Shown: one piece after another, positions 11,800-25,200 of the stretch
Position numbering within the stretch: the first letter of the stretch is position 1
How the letters are laid out: each line of letters begins with the position of its first letter
From: Hippophae tibetana
Taxonomy: Eukaryota; Streptophyta; Magnoliopsida; Rosales; Elaeagnaceae
Direction: 5' to 3'
Assembly (NCBI GenBank): GCA_037013495.1
Contig: CM072807.1
Span: 9,427,001-9,491,000 of the forward strand
DNA length: 64,000 nucleotides
Notes under the pieces: generated by a model
Told to the model about the DNA's origin: nothing
Database searches by the model: none
What the model saw: the letters and a program-made list of their open reading frames with translations, nothing else
Made by a program: the position numbers and the translations under genes

Positions 11800-12940
11800 T
11801 GAACTCCTATTACTATAAAAAAGGTATTTAAATCGAGATTTAAAATCAATTTTTGAGAAAAATCAACGTATAATGAATTTTAAGTCGGTCACTCAACGAA
11901 CCGATTTAAAATATGTAGATTGTAGCGTCGGTTAATCCGTAGAATTGATGTTATATATAGGACGTAACGTTAATTTTACGTATTAATTTACGCTACGTCA
12001 TAACAATTAATAATTAAATAAAACGTTTTATTATTATTTTATTATTTTTTTAAAGAAAAAAAAAGGAAAAATGGATAGTAAATGATTTTTAAAAAATATT
12101 ATAAAAAAAGTGCCACCAACAGATCGTAGGCAAGTGACAACAGGTAAAAGCAACATGAAAGTAGGATCTCACTTCCGCTAAAGACCTGCTACAATAATCT
12201 ACACTCATTACTTATTCACTCTTACGAATGTAGGGAAACTATCTAAATTGGTGCGTGAAATGTATAAATTTATAAACGTAACGTATGTTTGTTGTAAATT
12301 ACAAATATAGACAACTATAAAGATTTGTAATTTTTTTCTCCCATTTTGAGAAAAAATGAGAAATAAAACAAAATAGAGAGAGATTTGTAGGGAAATTATA
12401 GGTTAAATTAATAAATAATATTTATAATTTAATTAAAAATTATATATTGATATCATTTTGCATCAATTTTTAAGTAGAGAATAACTTTTGAATAATATGT
12501 AAATCTATTAGATTAAGTGTAGATTTTTAAATTTTAAATCTTATCCGACTTTATATATATCATTTTTTGAATTTTTAGAATATAAGTCAATCTATTTAAA
12601 TTTATAAAATATAAAATTTAATTTAATATGGTTCGATTTATATCAAATAGATTAATTTAATGATATTATTTCTATTCCTAGTTACAATATAATTTTCATT
12701 TTTTAAATTATTTAATATTTATTTACTTATTATTTCAACCAATAAATAAATAAATAAGATTTGTTCACACCAACTTTTAACCATTTTTATAAATATATAA
12801 TAATAGTAAAAAAGACTAATCAGAACTAGATACAATATAAAATAAATGTTTTGATTCCCTGTGGAACACAATTTCTTCGGGGAGTTAATAGAAACATTGA
12901 CTATATTGTCTACGTGAACGTGATACAAATTAAAAGTGAG
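11800..12940. other. Intergenic; possible CACTA-like edge near 11810-12000
   Basis: At 11808 the sequence 'tactataaaaaaggtattt' recalls the start of CACTA transposons (CACTACAAAAAA), and 11885-11990 has short inverted 'tcggt...accga' and 'gtcggttaa' blocks like their subterminal repeats. I cannot find the other end or a 3-bp target duplication, so this is only a possibility. The rest is AT-rich with no gene. Confidence 0.2.
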
Positions 12941-14270
12941 ATAGCAAATTTAAAATATCTATTTTTAGTAAATTCGAATATAATCTAATCCGAATGTATT
13001 TAAAGATTTTTATCCGAATTTGATCCAATAATATAATAAATTTAAACTAATCTCAATCCAAATAAATCGAATTATTTTTTTGGATTGGATAAGGTTAGAT
13101 TGATATTGAAATTTATTTATGAATTATTATCATATATAAAACACGATATACATGAATTTAAATTTTAAGTTGATATTTTTGTAATAAATATTATTATTTA
13201 TAATCATAACTAAAAAAATCAAAAGAATAATAAATATGTCTATACAATTATTAAATTATAATAAATATTTATATTATTTTTAATCTAAAATGATAATATA
13301 ATATAATTATAGTATGTGTAATATTTAAATATAATATATTATAAAATAAAATATACATTTATTTATAATTTAATGGTAATTCGGTATGGATCGAATACAA
13401 CATATTACAAAACTTGTCAATCTGAATCCGATCCGAATTCAAATGAATTATATAATTTTCAATTCGAATCTAATTCGATTATAAAATTTATCTATTAAAT
13501 CCAATATAAATTTGACGAATCAATTTTTTTAATTTAAATAGATTGATCTAATTATTTGCTTACTGTTGATACAAATTAAGGATGAAATAGTTAGGATTGT
13601 TTTTAGCATTAATTGTGGAGTATAAAACATTTATTTAGGTTAAGTGTACTTATATACCATTTTAAATTTGTAGAAACAAAAATTATATTTATCATTTATT
13701 ATTTAAAATAATAAATAAATATTTTCTAAAAGGAAAAAAATTAGGAAAATTAAAAAATATATATTTAAAATTTATAATTATAAAAATACCAATACATTGA
13801 CATTTAATGAGCTTCAATTGAATAATATTTAACATTGAACAAATCTAAATGATTGTAAGTTAATTTAAATGGTATTAAATTGATAATGTTCGATATAAAA
13901 TAATATATTATATTTTTTAATAATAAAAATATATAAGATAAAAATAAAAAATTATTATTTTTATAATTGTAAAATTTAAAAATATTATTTTCATTATTTT
14001 TTCAAATATGTACTATGATTGTTTGGAGTAAGAATATCAATCTTGTATTATTGTTGCATATTTTTTTCAAACAAATAATAATATTTTTTTTCAAATGGAT
14101 AGTTTTTCCACGGAACATTTGACTAATAAATTATTATTTTATTTAGGTTATATATTACAATAATTTTTTAATACCCAAAAGTTAAATTTTATTACCTCTT
14201 AAATTATAATGCACAATGATAAAAATAATTTAAATTTTGATTAAAAATTATCAAATTTAACATATCAAAA
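12940..14270. other. AT-rich intergenic DNA
   Basis: Recurrent 'atccgaat', 'ccaat.taaat' and 'aattcgaat' words at 12960-13540 suggest an old degenerate repeat, but no clean unit can be drawn. No gene is seen. Confidence 0.4.
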
Positions 14271-14660
14271 TTGAACGACTGTTTAACTAGTAGAAAATTA
14301 GTCGATCATTGATCCCACTTATCGGAATCGAATTGAACATATGTTTAATTGGTAAGATTTTGGTTGGTTAATGACCTTACTTATTAAGGCCGAGTTAGAA
14401 CCATGTCCAACGAAATTTAAAATTGAATAATTGTCTAATTAATCAGATTTTGATTGAACAATGATACAATTTGTGAAAATTAAATTAGACACATATTTAA
14501 CTAAATGAAAATTATTAACATGTTATAGTTTTTCTGATGAGTTACCATATTCGTCGGAATAAAATTGGAAACATGTCTAATTTAAACTATACAATTATCT
14601 AAATAATCAAATTTTGGTTAACGGTCATGTTCATCTTAATCCAATTAAATACGTGATTAA
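14270..14660. repeat. Degenerate tandem repeat, about 60-130 bp
   Basis: Blocks of the form 'aattg.a.a.atgttta.tt...cagattttg.ttg....aatga..' and 'tc.gaat..aattg.a.acatgt.taatt' recur several times with heavy divergence. The unit length is uncertain. No coding potential. Confidence 0.35.
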
Positions 14661-14698
14661 TTAATTAAATTTTAATTTACATGTTATTCTAATTATTA

Positions 14699-14700
<2 letters not shown>

Positions 14701-14732
<32 letters not shown>
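14701..14732. repeat. (TA)n microsatellite
   Basis: A run of about 15 TA dinucleotides. A second, shorter run lies near 15498-15520. Confidence 0.9.
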
Positions 14733-14733
<1 letters not shown>

Positions 14734-14760
14734 AATAATCGTTTATACATATTTTCTCTA

Positions 14761-14920
14761 TATTTATTTATATATTTGATTGGATAATTGTCTAACTTTA
14801 TTGTGAAAAATTAGACACATATTTTTAAAATAAAGATATTTATTTATATATTTGATTGGATAATTGTCTAACTCTATTGTGTAAAATTAGACAATTATTT
14901 TTAAAATAAAGATATTTGAT
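14761..14920. repeat. Two-copy tandem repeat, 76-bp period
   Basis: The phrase 'tatttatttatatatttgat' starts at 14761 and again at 14837, followed in both copies by 'tggataattgtctaac', 'ttagaca' and 'tttttaaaataaagatatt'. Only a few bases differ, so the duplication is fairly young. Confidence 0.85.
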
Positions 14921-16110
14921 TTATATTCATTAATGAAATAACTAGAATAATAATAAAATTATAAGCTAAATATTTAATCTAAAATAAAATATTGATAAGA
15001 GTCGTATTAACTTATTTTCCTTACACTTATCAATAAGTTAATAGACTTTTTGTTTGCTTAGTTAATAGCTATTTTAACTTTTTATAATTTAATTATATTT
15101 ATCATAATGATGATGTATTCTATTAATTTTTTATTAAATAAAAAATATATATTTTAATTTATATGATTAAATTAATATATTAATAATATCTCATTTCACA
15201 AATTAAATTTTTATTCCATCTAGAATTTAAAAAGAAAATGAGTTAAAATTCAACTTTAATTTTTACCATTTAACCAAATACTTTTCCATCAATCATTTAC
15301 AATTTCAATTTTAATGATATTGTTTTTCAAATGTTCTTTTTTGTTATATAGAAAAAAAATGCTTTTTTTTTTGTAATTCAAGTAAATCTTAAGCATATAA
15401 TTGATGTTTATGCTCATGAAAATTTAGAATTATCCTAAAAAAAATTTAACCGGTGATAGAGTATAGGTTTATGATAAAATAATTAAAGATATTTAAATAT
15501 ATATATATATATATATTATTTATAAATTTCAATCATATTTTATAAAATTTTAAATAAAATTATTCACATATTTGAGAGTAATGATTTTTATTGTCCTTAG
15601 TTAATACATAATTTATTTAAGACTTATATTTTTTATATTAGTAACTAAAATATTCAATATTATATAAATTATAATTATTTATCTTTTTATATAATATGAT
15701 TTATGTTAATTAACACAAACAATTATATTAAGTCTTATTTTTCTATAATTAAATAATAAATTATTAATAATTAAAATACTCGTAACTATATTTTTAAAGA
15801 TTATTATTATTATATTTTATAGAATATTATTTATGTAATTTAAGTTTTTATTATGGGTGGAACTAAGTTTATTAATAATATAATATTATCTCAATTTTTT
15901 TATAAAATGTTATATAAATTTTCATAGTTTTTGAATGAAATTAGTTAGATATATTGTAAAGTTATGCTATTTTTTACAATAATTTTTATATGATTAATGG
16001 TCAATTTTTTTAATTATTTTAAATTATATAAAAATACGTATGAACTTGACTTATTATCATAAAATAATAAATAAATATTTTTTTATATAAGGAAAATCTT
16101 ATATTTTTGA
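14921..16110. other. AT-rich intergenic DNA, nothing recognised
   Basis: Short open frames only; composition is close to 80-85 percent A+T by eye. No repeat or gene signal except the short TA run near 15.5 kb. Confidence 0.5.
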
Positions 16111-16199
16111 CCGTTGGGTTTTAAATGTAATGTGCAAAGCTTAAAATGCGAGCCTATTGAGCCTAAAATAGGTCGCGTATCTTTTAAGCTAACTCCGAC

Positions 16200-16820
16200 G
16201 TTTATTTTACGCAATCATAATTACTATAAAACGGAAGACATCAACAAGACAACAACACAAAGCGTTGAAAGAATGTTCGAAGCATTAGCGCCACCAGGTT
16301 TCGTTTTCTTTCTTCTCTCTTACCCTCAGATATAATTATCATTTATCGCTCCTTTTGTAATTCTCTGTTCAGGTAGTGAAACAAAAGAACGCATTGCCCT
16401 CAATAATGAGGGTTTCTGAACGCCATTTGAGTGTCCAGTTACGAACGCCATTTGAGCCGTCTCGTTCCAAATCGACCTGTCCTGGTGAATTCCTTGAAAC
16501 GCTAGATCTCCGAGTAATTTCGACGAGAACCAAATCCCTACTCTAGACCAGTTATACAGCAATCCAAAACGGAAAAAGATTGTTGCGGAACCCGAGATGT
16601 CTTTGAATGTGGCGCCCACAATGTCCTGACCACAGTTTCGTTTCTTTTCTTCTCTTCTCTCTTTCATTCAGATCTTATTTTCAGTTATCGTTCCTTATAT
16701 GCTCTTGAAACCCTAGATCTTGAAGTAACTTGGACGAGTACTAACTAATATGTGGATTTTGTGTGTTACTGATGCAGAATCATGGACGATGCCATGGACA
16801 GCAAAGATCGTCGGATAGGT
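16200..16820 (+). other. Exon-like, GC-richer block: possible 5' end of a transcript
   Basis: Composition rises sharply here. An ATG at about 16273 opens a short frame (MFEALAPPG) ending at a donor-like CCACCAG|GTTTCG. Pyrimidine tracts with AG ends follow ('tctgttcag', 'ctttcattcag', 'gttactgatgcag'), then a 41-nt exon-like module at 16778-16818. No joined frame gives a protein I recognise, and a simple join of the first two blocks closes quickly. It could be the 5' part of a non-coding or decayed gene whose intron was filled by the array at 17.2-21.4 kb. Confidence 0.3.
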
Positions 16821-17190
16821 AAAGCACTTTTCAAATCACGAAGACATGAGTAGGCCTATTCTTTATAAGCATTATGTCGATATCATCTATATTATCCTTG
16901 TCATTTGTTCCATTCACTTGTTACTCACCAAGCAGTTTAACCAATGATTTGAATCATTAAAATACAATAATCTAATGGTTACTGATGCAGAATCATGGAC
17001 GATGCTATGGACAGCAAAGTTCGTCGGATAGGTAAAGCACTTTTTAAATCACGAAGACATGATTAGGCCTATTCTTTAGAAGCATTATGTTGCTGTCATC
17101 TATACTATCCTTGTCATTTGTTCCATTCACTTGTTACTCACCAAGCAGTTTAACCAATGATTTGAATTGTTAAAATTCAATAATCTAATG
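16765..17190 (+). repeat. 213-bp tandem duplication carrying a 41-nt exon-like module
   Basis: Copy 1 is 16765-16977 and copy 2 is 16978-17190. Each copy begins with 'ctgatgcag' (acceptor-like), has a 41-nt block with 'atggacgatg.catggacag' (16778-16818 and 16991-17031), and then 'gtaaagc' (donor-like). The copies differ at only a small number of positions, so the event is young. Both copies keep the exon-like block and its putative splice signals almost intact. Confidence 0.85.
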
Positions 17191-17239
17191 ATTACAAATC
17201 TTTTTCTTTTAGTTTCTAAACCGACAACTAAAGAGACAT

Positions 17240-20200
17240 CTCATATTTTTGCTTCTAAGTCGTTGTTTGTTATCTCTTCCTTCAATGAATACGGACCTTT
17301 GGGATGTCAATCTTGAGATTGAATATGATATTTTAGGAACATTTTTTGCAAAATCAAACCATTGAGATCTTGATGTCATTAGTTCTTAGGGTATTAATTT
17401 GTGATGGAGTATTATTCTTGATGCCATTGTGATCTTTTTCTTTTGTGATGAAATACGTACTTTACAAAAAAATTAGAAACTTTTATATTTTAACAACTCT
17501 ATTTAATTTAATTTAATTTTTTTAAGAAATTTTGGGATTTTTTTATTGTTTTAAATTTTGGAAGAATTTTTTATTTTTTGAAATTTTAGATTTTTTTTCT
17601 TCAAAATATCTATTCCTTTAATGAATAGACCTTTGGTTCATGAATCTTGAGATTGAATCTGACAAGTTAGGAACATTTTTTGCAAAATCAGACCTCATGT
17701 CATTAGTTCTTAAGAGTATTAATTTTTGATGGAGTATTAATCTTGATGCCATTGAGATCTTTTTCTTTTGTGATGAAATATGCTCTTTATAAAATATTTG
17801 GATAACTTTATATTTTAACAACTCTATTTAATTTAATTTAATTTTTTTAAAGAAATTTTGGCACTTTTTTATCGTTTTAAATTTTGAAAGTTTTTTTATC
17901 TTTTGAATATTTGGATTTTTGTTTCAAAATATCTCTTACTTCAATGAATATGGACCTTTGGGATGTCAATCTCTAGATTGAATCTAACATTTTAGGAATA
18001 TTTTTTTGCGAAATCAAACCATTAAGATCTGGATGTCATTAGTTTTTAGAGTATTAATTTGTGATGGAGTATTAATCTTGATGCCATTGAGATCTTTTTC
18101 TTTTGTGATGAAATACTCTTTATAAAATATTTAGAAAACTTTATATTTTAACAACTCTATTTAATTTAATTTAATTTTTTTAAATAAATTTTGCATTTTT
18201 TTATTTTTTTTAAATTTTGGAAGATTATTTTATTTTATCTTTTGAAATTTTGGATTTTTTTTTCAAAATATCTCTTCTTTTAATGAATATGGACCTTTGG
18301 GACGTCAAACTTGAGAATGAATCTGACATTTTAGGAACATTTTTTGCAAAATCAAACCCTTGAGATCTTGATGTCATTAGTTCTTAGAGTGTTATTTTTG
18401 ATGCCATTGTGATTTTTTTTTGTGATGAAATACGCTCTTTACAAAAAAATTAGAAACTTTTATATTTTAACAACTCTATTTAATTTAATTTAATTTTTTT
18501 AAGAAATTTTGGGATTTTTTTATTGTTTTAAATTTCGGAAGACTTTTCCTTTGAAATTTTGGATTTTTTGTCTTCAAAATATCTCTTCCTTTAATGAATA
18601 TGGACCTTTGGGTCATGAATCTTGAGATTGAATGTGACATTTTAGAAATATTTTTTGCAAAATCATACCATTGAGATCTTTGTCATTAGTTCTTAGAGTA
18701 TTAATTCTTGATGGAGTATTAATCTTGATGCCATTGAGATCTTTTTCTTTTGTGATGAAATATGTTCTTTAAAAAATATTTGGAGAACTTTATATTTTAA
18801 CAACTCTATTTAATTTAATTTATTTTTTTTAAAGAAATTTTGCCACTTTTTTATTGTTTTAAATGTTGAAAGTTTTTTTATCTTTTAAATATTTGGATTT
18901 TTGTTTCAAAATGTCTCTTACTTCAATGAATATGGACCTTTGTGATGTTAATATCTAAATTTAATATGACATTTTAGGAATATGTTTTGTAAAATCAAAC
19001 CATTAAGATATGTCATTAGTTTTTAGATTATTAATTTGTGATGGAGTATTAATCTTGATGCCATTAAGGTCCTTTTCTTTTGTGATCAAATACGCTCTTT
19101 ATAAAATATTTAGAAAACTTTATATTTTAACAACTCTATTTAATTTAATTTAATTTTTTTTTAAAGAAATTTTGCATTTTTTTATTTTTTTATTTTTTAA
19201 ATTTTGGAAGATTTTTTTATCTTTTTAAAATTTGGATTTTTTTTTTCAAAATATCTCTTCTTTTAATGAATAAAATATTTAGAAAACTTTATATTTTAAC
19301 AACTCTATTTAATTTAATTTTTTTAAAGAAATTTTGCATTTTTTTATTTTTTAAATTTTGGAAGATTTTTTTATCTTTCTAAATTTTGTTTTTTTTTTTT
19401 CAAAATATCTCTTCTTTTAATGAATATGGATTTTTGGGATGTAAAACTTGAGATTGAATATGACATTTTAGGGACACTTTTTGCAAAATCAAACCCTTGA
19501 GATCTTGATATCATTAGTTCTTAGAGTATTATTTTTTAGGCCATTGTGACTTTTTTTTGTGATGAAATATGCTCTTTACAAAAAATTTAGAAACTTTTAT
19601 ATTTTAACAACTCTATTTAATTTAATTTAATTTTTTTTAAGAAATTTTGGGATTTTTTTATTGTTTTAAATTTTGGAAGACTTTTTATCTTTTGAAAATT
19701 TGGATTTTTTTTCTTCAAAATATATCTTCCTTTAATGAATATGGATCTTTGGGTCATGAATTTTGAGATTGAATCTCACATTTTAGGAACATTTTTTGCA
19801 AAATCAAACAATTGAGATCTTGATGTCATTAGTTTTTAGATTATTAATTTTTATGTCATTAAGATCTTTTTCTTTTGTGATGAAATAGGATCTTTATAAA
19901 ATATGTAGAGAACTTTATATTTTAACAACTCTTTAATTTAATTTAATTTTTTTAAAGAAATTTTGCATTTTTTTATTTTTTAAATTTTGGAAGATTTTTT
20001 TATCTTTTTAAATTTTGGATTTATTTTTCAAAATCTCTTCTTTTAATGAATATGGATCTTTGGGATGTAAAACTTTAGATTGAATATGATATTTTAGGGA
20101 CACTTTTTGCAAAATCAAACCCTTGAGATCTTGATGTCATTAGTTTTTAGATTATTAATGTTTGATGTCATTAAGATCTTTTTCTTTTGTGATGAAATAG

Positions 20201-21425
20201 GATCTTTATAAAATATGTAGAACTTTATATTTTAACAACTCTTTAATTTAATTTAATTTTTTTAAAGAAATTTTGGCATTTTTTCATTGTTTTAAATTTT
20301 GGAAGATTTTTTTATCTTTTGAAATTTTAGATTTTTTTGTTTAAGAATATCTCTTCCTTTAATGAATATGGATTTTTGGGACGTCAATCTTGAGATTAAA
20401 TTTGACATTTTAGGAACATTTTTTGCAAAATCAAATCATTGAGATTTTAATGTTATTAGGTCTTAGAGTATTAATTTATGATATTAATCATTATGCCATT
20501 GAGATCTTTTTCTTTTGTGATGAAATACGCTCTTTTTAAATTTTTTAAAAAACTTTATATTTTAACCACTATATTTAATTTAATTTAATTTTTTTTTTGA
20601 AATTTTGGGAGTTTTTTATTGTTTTAAATTTTGGAAGACTCTTTTATCTTTTGAATATTTGGATTTTTTTTTCAAAATATCTCTTACGTCAATGAATATC
20701 AGCCTTTGGTACGTCAATCTCTAAATTTAATCTAACATTTCAGGAATAGTTTTTGCAAAATCAAACCATTGAGATCTTGATGACATTAGTTCCTAGAGTA
20801 TTAATTTGTGATGAAGTATTAATCTTGATGCTTTTGAGATCTTTTTCTTTTGTGATGAAATATGCTCTTTATAAAATATTTGGAGAACTTTTATTTTAAC
20901 AACTCTATTTAATTTAATTTTTTTAAAGAAATTTTGGCACTTTTTTATTGTTATAAATTTTGAAAGTTTTTTTATCTTTTGAATATTTGGATTTTTGTTT
21001 CAAAACATCTCTTACTTCAATGAATATAGACCTTTGGGACGTCAATTTCTAGATTGAATCTGACATTTTAAGAATATTTTTTGCAAAATCAAACCATTAA
21101 GAGAACTTTATATTTTAACAACTCTATTTAATTTAATTTAATTTTTTGGCATTTTTTTATTTTTTTAAATTTTGGAAGACTTTTTTATCTTTTGATTTTT
21201 TTTTTCAAAATATCTCTTCCTTCAGTAAATATGGACCTTTGTGGCGTCAACCTTGAGATTGAATCTGACATTTAGGAACATTTTTTGCAAAATCAAACCA
21301 TTGAGATCTTGATGTCATTAGTTCTTAGAGTATTATTCTTGATGCCATTGTGATCTTTTTTTTTGTGATGAAATATGCTACTTATAAAAAATTTAGAAAT
21401 TTTTTTGTTTTAAAAATCTATTTAA
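17240..21425. repeat. AT-rich satellite-like tandem array, about 14 units of about 300-340 bp
   Basis: Each unit contains, in order: 'aatgaata.ggacctttgg', '.tcttgagattgaat', 'cattttaggaacattttttgcaaaatcaaacc', 'gagatcttgatgtcattag', 'gatgccattgagatctttttcttttgtgatgaaata', 'aactttatattttaacaactctatttaatttaattt' and 'ttttggaagattttttatcttttgaaattttggattttt'. Unit starts fall near 17285, 17619, 17940, 18278, 18592, 18923, 19417, 19734, 20043, 20358, 20690, 21019 and 21217, with a truncated unit near 19262. Some units lack internal blocks, and alternating sub-types (a 'cttcaatgaata' form and a 'tttaatgaata' form) suggest higher-order duplication. No coding potential. Confidence 0.9.
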
Positions 21426-22200
21426 TTTAAGTGAATATGTTATGAGATTAGTCTTTCCCTACCATGATTTATATGTGCTTAAGCATTTAGTGAAATATTT
21501 TTTGTTTTTGCTTGTACATGGAGCACAAGCTACAAAGACCATGGAATAATATTTCATAGATTTTATTTACCTTCTGCATCATTTCTTTTTTTCCTGTTAT
21601 GAACTTTCTGTGCATTGTTTTTGTTAATATTCTGCATTTTTCATAGCATGGTAGGTAACAAGAAGAGCACTTAAGTTAAAAGTTTCTGAACTTTATTTCA
21701 CAACTAAAAGACTGTTAATCTTCAGCTCTTTTGGCAGTTGGCTTCTAGAAGCTTTTGTTGATTTCTTCCTCACTTAAAAATGCTTCTATTACAGGGGAAT
21801 CGAGTCTTTTTCTCTTAAAGTTGCTTAAAGATTTAAAGTATTGCTTGATTTAGCCCACAAAATGACTCCACCACACAACATGAAATTTCTGGGAAGCATT
21901 TAATTATTGCTGGTTATTGCAATTTTGAAGCATGGTCATGTGACAAACCACACACTGTTTTGTAGATCTAACTATTTTTCAACTGCAGCAAAAAAAATAT
22001 TTATATTGTCATTAGAAAATTAAAGAAAGATAAAAAAAATATAAGAGATGTATGTATTGTCTTGTTTCTACTTTCATCATGTAAGGTATTTGTTCTTGCA
22101 TTTCTAAGCTACTTTGTTGATTTATTATGACTCTTGATTCACGCACTTTAGGTATGTTTTTTCTATGACTATTGAGATGTTTTTCTTTTGAGTTTGCTCT
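21426..22200. other. Non-repetitive spacer after the array
   Basis: Composition is closer to intron or UTR sequence than to the array. A 'gtacatggagcacaagctacaaagaccatgg' phrase at 21515-21545 is echoed at about 24840 and 29290 inside the next repeat complex, linking the two regions. No protein is seen. Confidence 0.4.
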
Positions 22201-25200
22201 TTTATGATTTTATTACATTGTCTAACCTCGTTAATTCTTTTTTTCTAGAATATAATATTTTGCATGACTTCTTTAGGTGTGATGAAATATGTTTTTATGT
22301 TAGACAGAATCACCATGAAGTTTGGGATTGAGATATTAATCCCGACACAGTATAAAAGATGTTTCGTCTCTTTTGTGTTTATTTTTATTCATATTATTAA
22401 AATTATCTTCTCTTCCAAGTATTATGACATCGTTAAACATATTCAATTTTGAAGCTACTTTGTGTGGTATCCTTAAACATATTCAGTAGTATTATGTCAA
22501 GTTAAGTATGTCTTAACTTATATGCATTTTTCAAGTTATTTAGTTGATATATTATGACTTTTGATTCACACACAACAAGTATATTCCTTCTACATTCATT
22601 GTGATGTTTTCATTTTTATTCTTTAAATTTATTTTCTCTTTTAGGTTTCACTTTGCATTTTTTATGATTTTTTTAGATTGTTTGACCTCTTTAATTTTTC
22701 TTTTCTTTAAATTAATGTATTGCATATATTGCATAACTTCTTCAAGTGTGGTAATATGTTTTTATGTTTGAACTTTAACATCTTTTTTTAAAAATCAATA
22801 TTTGATCAATCCTGTACTTCAATTATGATTGGTTGATCAGGTAATCCTTATTTCATGCAATTACTTTCTTTGTTCTCTTGCTTTGAACGTAAGAGTAAGG
22901 GATTTTAGTTTTGATAATGTACATGATCCAAAAGTTTATGAAAGTTTAATAACTAATTAAGAGTTTTATAACAAAATATAAAAAAAACATTCTAGGATTG
23001 CAGTTTCACAAAATTAATCCAACCTACATGCCGTCTTACGCGACATGTGTCCCTACAATGTGCATCGAGCAGCGTGCGATCTTGAAAAACTAGGTCCACT
23101 CGATTTTGTCATGTCTAGCTCCACGCGCCTGATCTTGACCGTTGAGTGGATGATCTAACATTGCGCGGCACGCGTGGTCCTCTTCCTATGCAGAAAAAAC
23201 AAATATTCTTTAATTGTATTTTAGCCCTCCAATTTAATTTAAATTAACTTTTAAACTTTCGTTAATTGAAATTAAACCCTATTTTAATTTAAATTATATT
23301 TTAGATTTTTGTTAATTGTAATTAAGCACCCATTTAATTTAAATTATATTTTTAGATTTCATTATTTGCAATTAAGTCCTTTTTTGACTACATTAAGTAA
23401 TCAATATAATTAATTAAAAATATGGATAACATAACAATTATAATTAATAAAATGCCAAAATAACTATATTATATACAATTTATCAACTACATTAATTAAT
23501 CAATATATACATATATTCAAAAAGGTAGTTAATATATATATTGATTTGATAATTATAATAGATTTTCTTATTAACGAATCTTTATTAATTAAAATATAAA
23601 GAATTAAATAGGTTGATTAATATCGTATCAGAGATATTTATTAATAAATTTATTTGATATGTTTTCTTTTTCTATAACTGCTTTTTAATTAGATTTTTAT
23701 ATGTTTAAATTAAATAATTTTATGTGTGGTCATAATTATTTGATTTGATAATTAAATTTCAAAGAAATTATTTTTATTGAATTTGTGTTTAATCTTTTTA
23801 TCTAAAATTTACGAGTTGATTTAATTTAAGTGACATATGTTTTGAATCATTTAGTTGGGATTATTCATTATTAAATCCGCTCTAGAACACACATGGGTAC
23901 TTGTGTTTTTTGTGCTAACCCATGTTGCAGCTGATTTGTGAACGATCTGATTAGCGGGGAGCTTATTGGAACGTTGGTCTGGAAATCACTCACGCTAATA
24001 ATAGAAACTGTGAAAACAGAGTAGTATCCTAGGAAGGGTAGCATAAGATCGAGCTTGTACTTGAACATTTGATTTTCATAGTGGAAAGTTAGGTGATCCG
24101 ATGGACCGATAGTTTTTCTCTTAGGTCATGGTTGTGGTCTAGGTTGTTTCCACCTAAAAATATCGTGTGTTATTATTTTATTTCTGCACTTATTTTTACA
24201 CACGATCGCATGTCTAGCTGTTTTGTTTAGGTTATTAAATTATAAATTGGTAAAAATTAAAATAACCTATTCACTCTAGATTAATTAGGTCCATAATTTA
24301 TAAACTTTCAAAATCAATATTTGATTAATCTTTTACTTCAATTTTGATTGTCCAAGTGACATTGTTCTATACAATTACTTTACTTTTTCTCGTGCTTTAA
24401 AGCTGAGAGTGGGAGATTTGAGTTTTGGTAATGTGCATAGTCCATTGTAAGGATGGGTCATATTTTCTGCCTAAACCCATTTGGAGGTATTTTTATCCTA
24501 ACTATTAACTATTAAGTCTAGTAAACTAGCTTTAAAAGTGAACTTAATCTAAAAGCTCTTTTTCTTTTATTCATGTCATCTTTTTTAGGTAAATTTTTCA
24601 TCATATTTTCATGAATTTGAAGACTTCCCTTTGGCACACTTCAGTTTTGACTCTTTTTTTATCTTATAGGTATTATATATATTGCAGTCATACATTTGAC
24701 CCTTCTTTCTTTCATTGGTGTTGTATACCCTATAATATGTATAGTTTTTCATCACGTATGTGCATCCACATGTTTTATGTATACAATAACAAGTCAACTT
24801 ATATGATATTAACATATAATGAAATATATTTTCTTGTTTGCATGGACTTGGAGCATAAGCTATGAAGAAATTGTGGATATATGTTTACATGGATTCGTAT
24901 TAGTTTGGTCGATTTAAACCTCGTCATAATATGTTACACAAAATTGAGATGGTAATCCATATTTATATGGACTTCTATGCTTTTGAGTCTTTAATTTAAT
25001 TGACATAGATGTTTTCAACACGTAAAAGTGCTTTCGAGCTACAACTATTTTGGATTTATTGGGAATTTTTTGAATATCTACACTATATAATATAATATGT
25101 GATATTCTGCCCAAGTATATCAGTTTTGATGGAATCATCATTGAGTTTGGGATTGGGATACTAATACCAACATAGTATAAAAGATGTTACGTCTCTTCCG

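Noticed and set aside
11808-12000. A complete CACTA transposon
   Set aside because: Only one possible edge and some inverted words are seen; no opposite terminus, target duplication or transposase.
14701-14732. TA-rich run as a replication origin or promoter
   Set aside because: Plain dinucleotide microsatellite; similar runs occur at many places in this AT-rich DNA.
16326-16667. 113-codon open frame on the minus strand
   Set aside because: It lies antisense to the exon-like block at 16.2-16.8 kb, resembles no family, and its start falls in a pyrimidine/purine tract; it is better explained by the higher GC content of the other strand's exon-like sequence.
17240-21425. CRISPR-like array
   Set aside because: Units are 300-340 bp, diverged, contiguous and without spacers; this is an ordinary eukaryotic tandem array.
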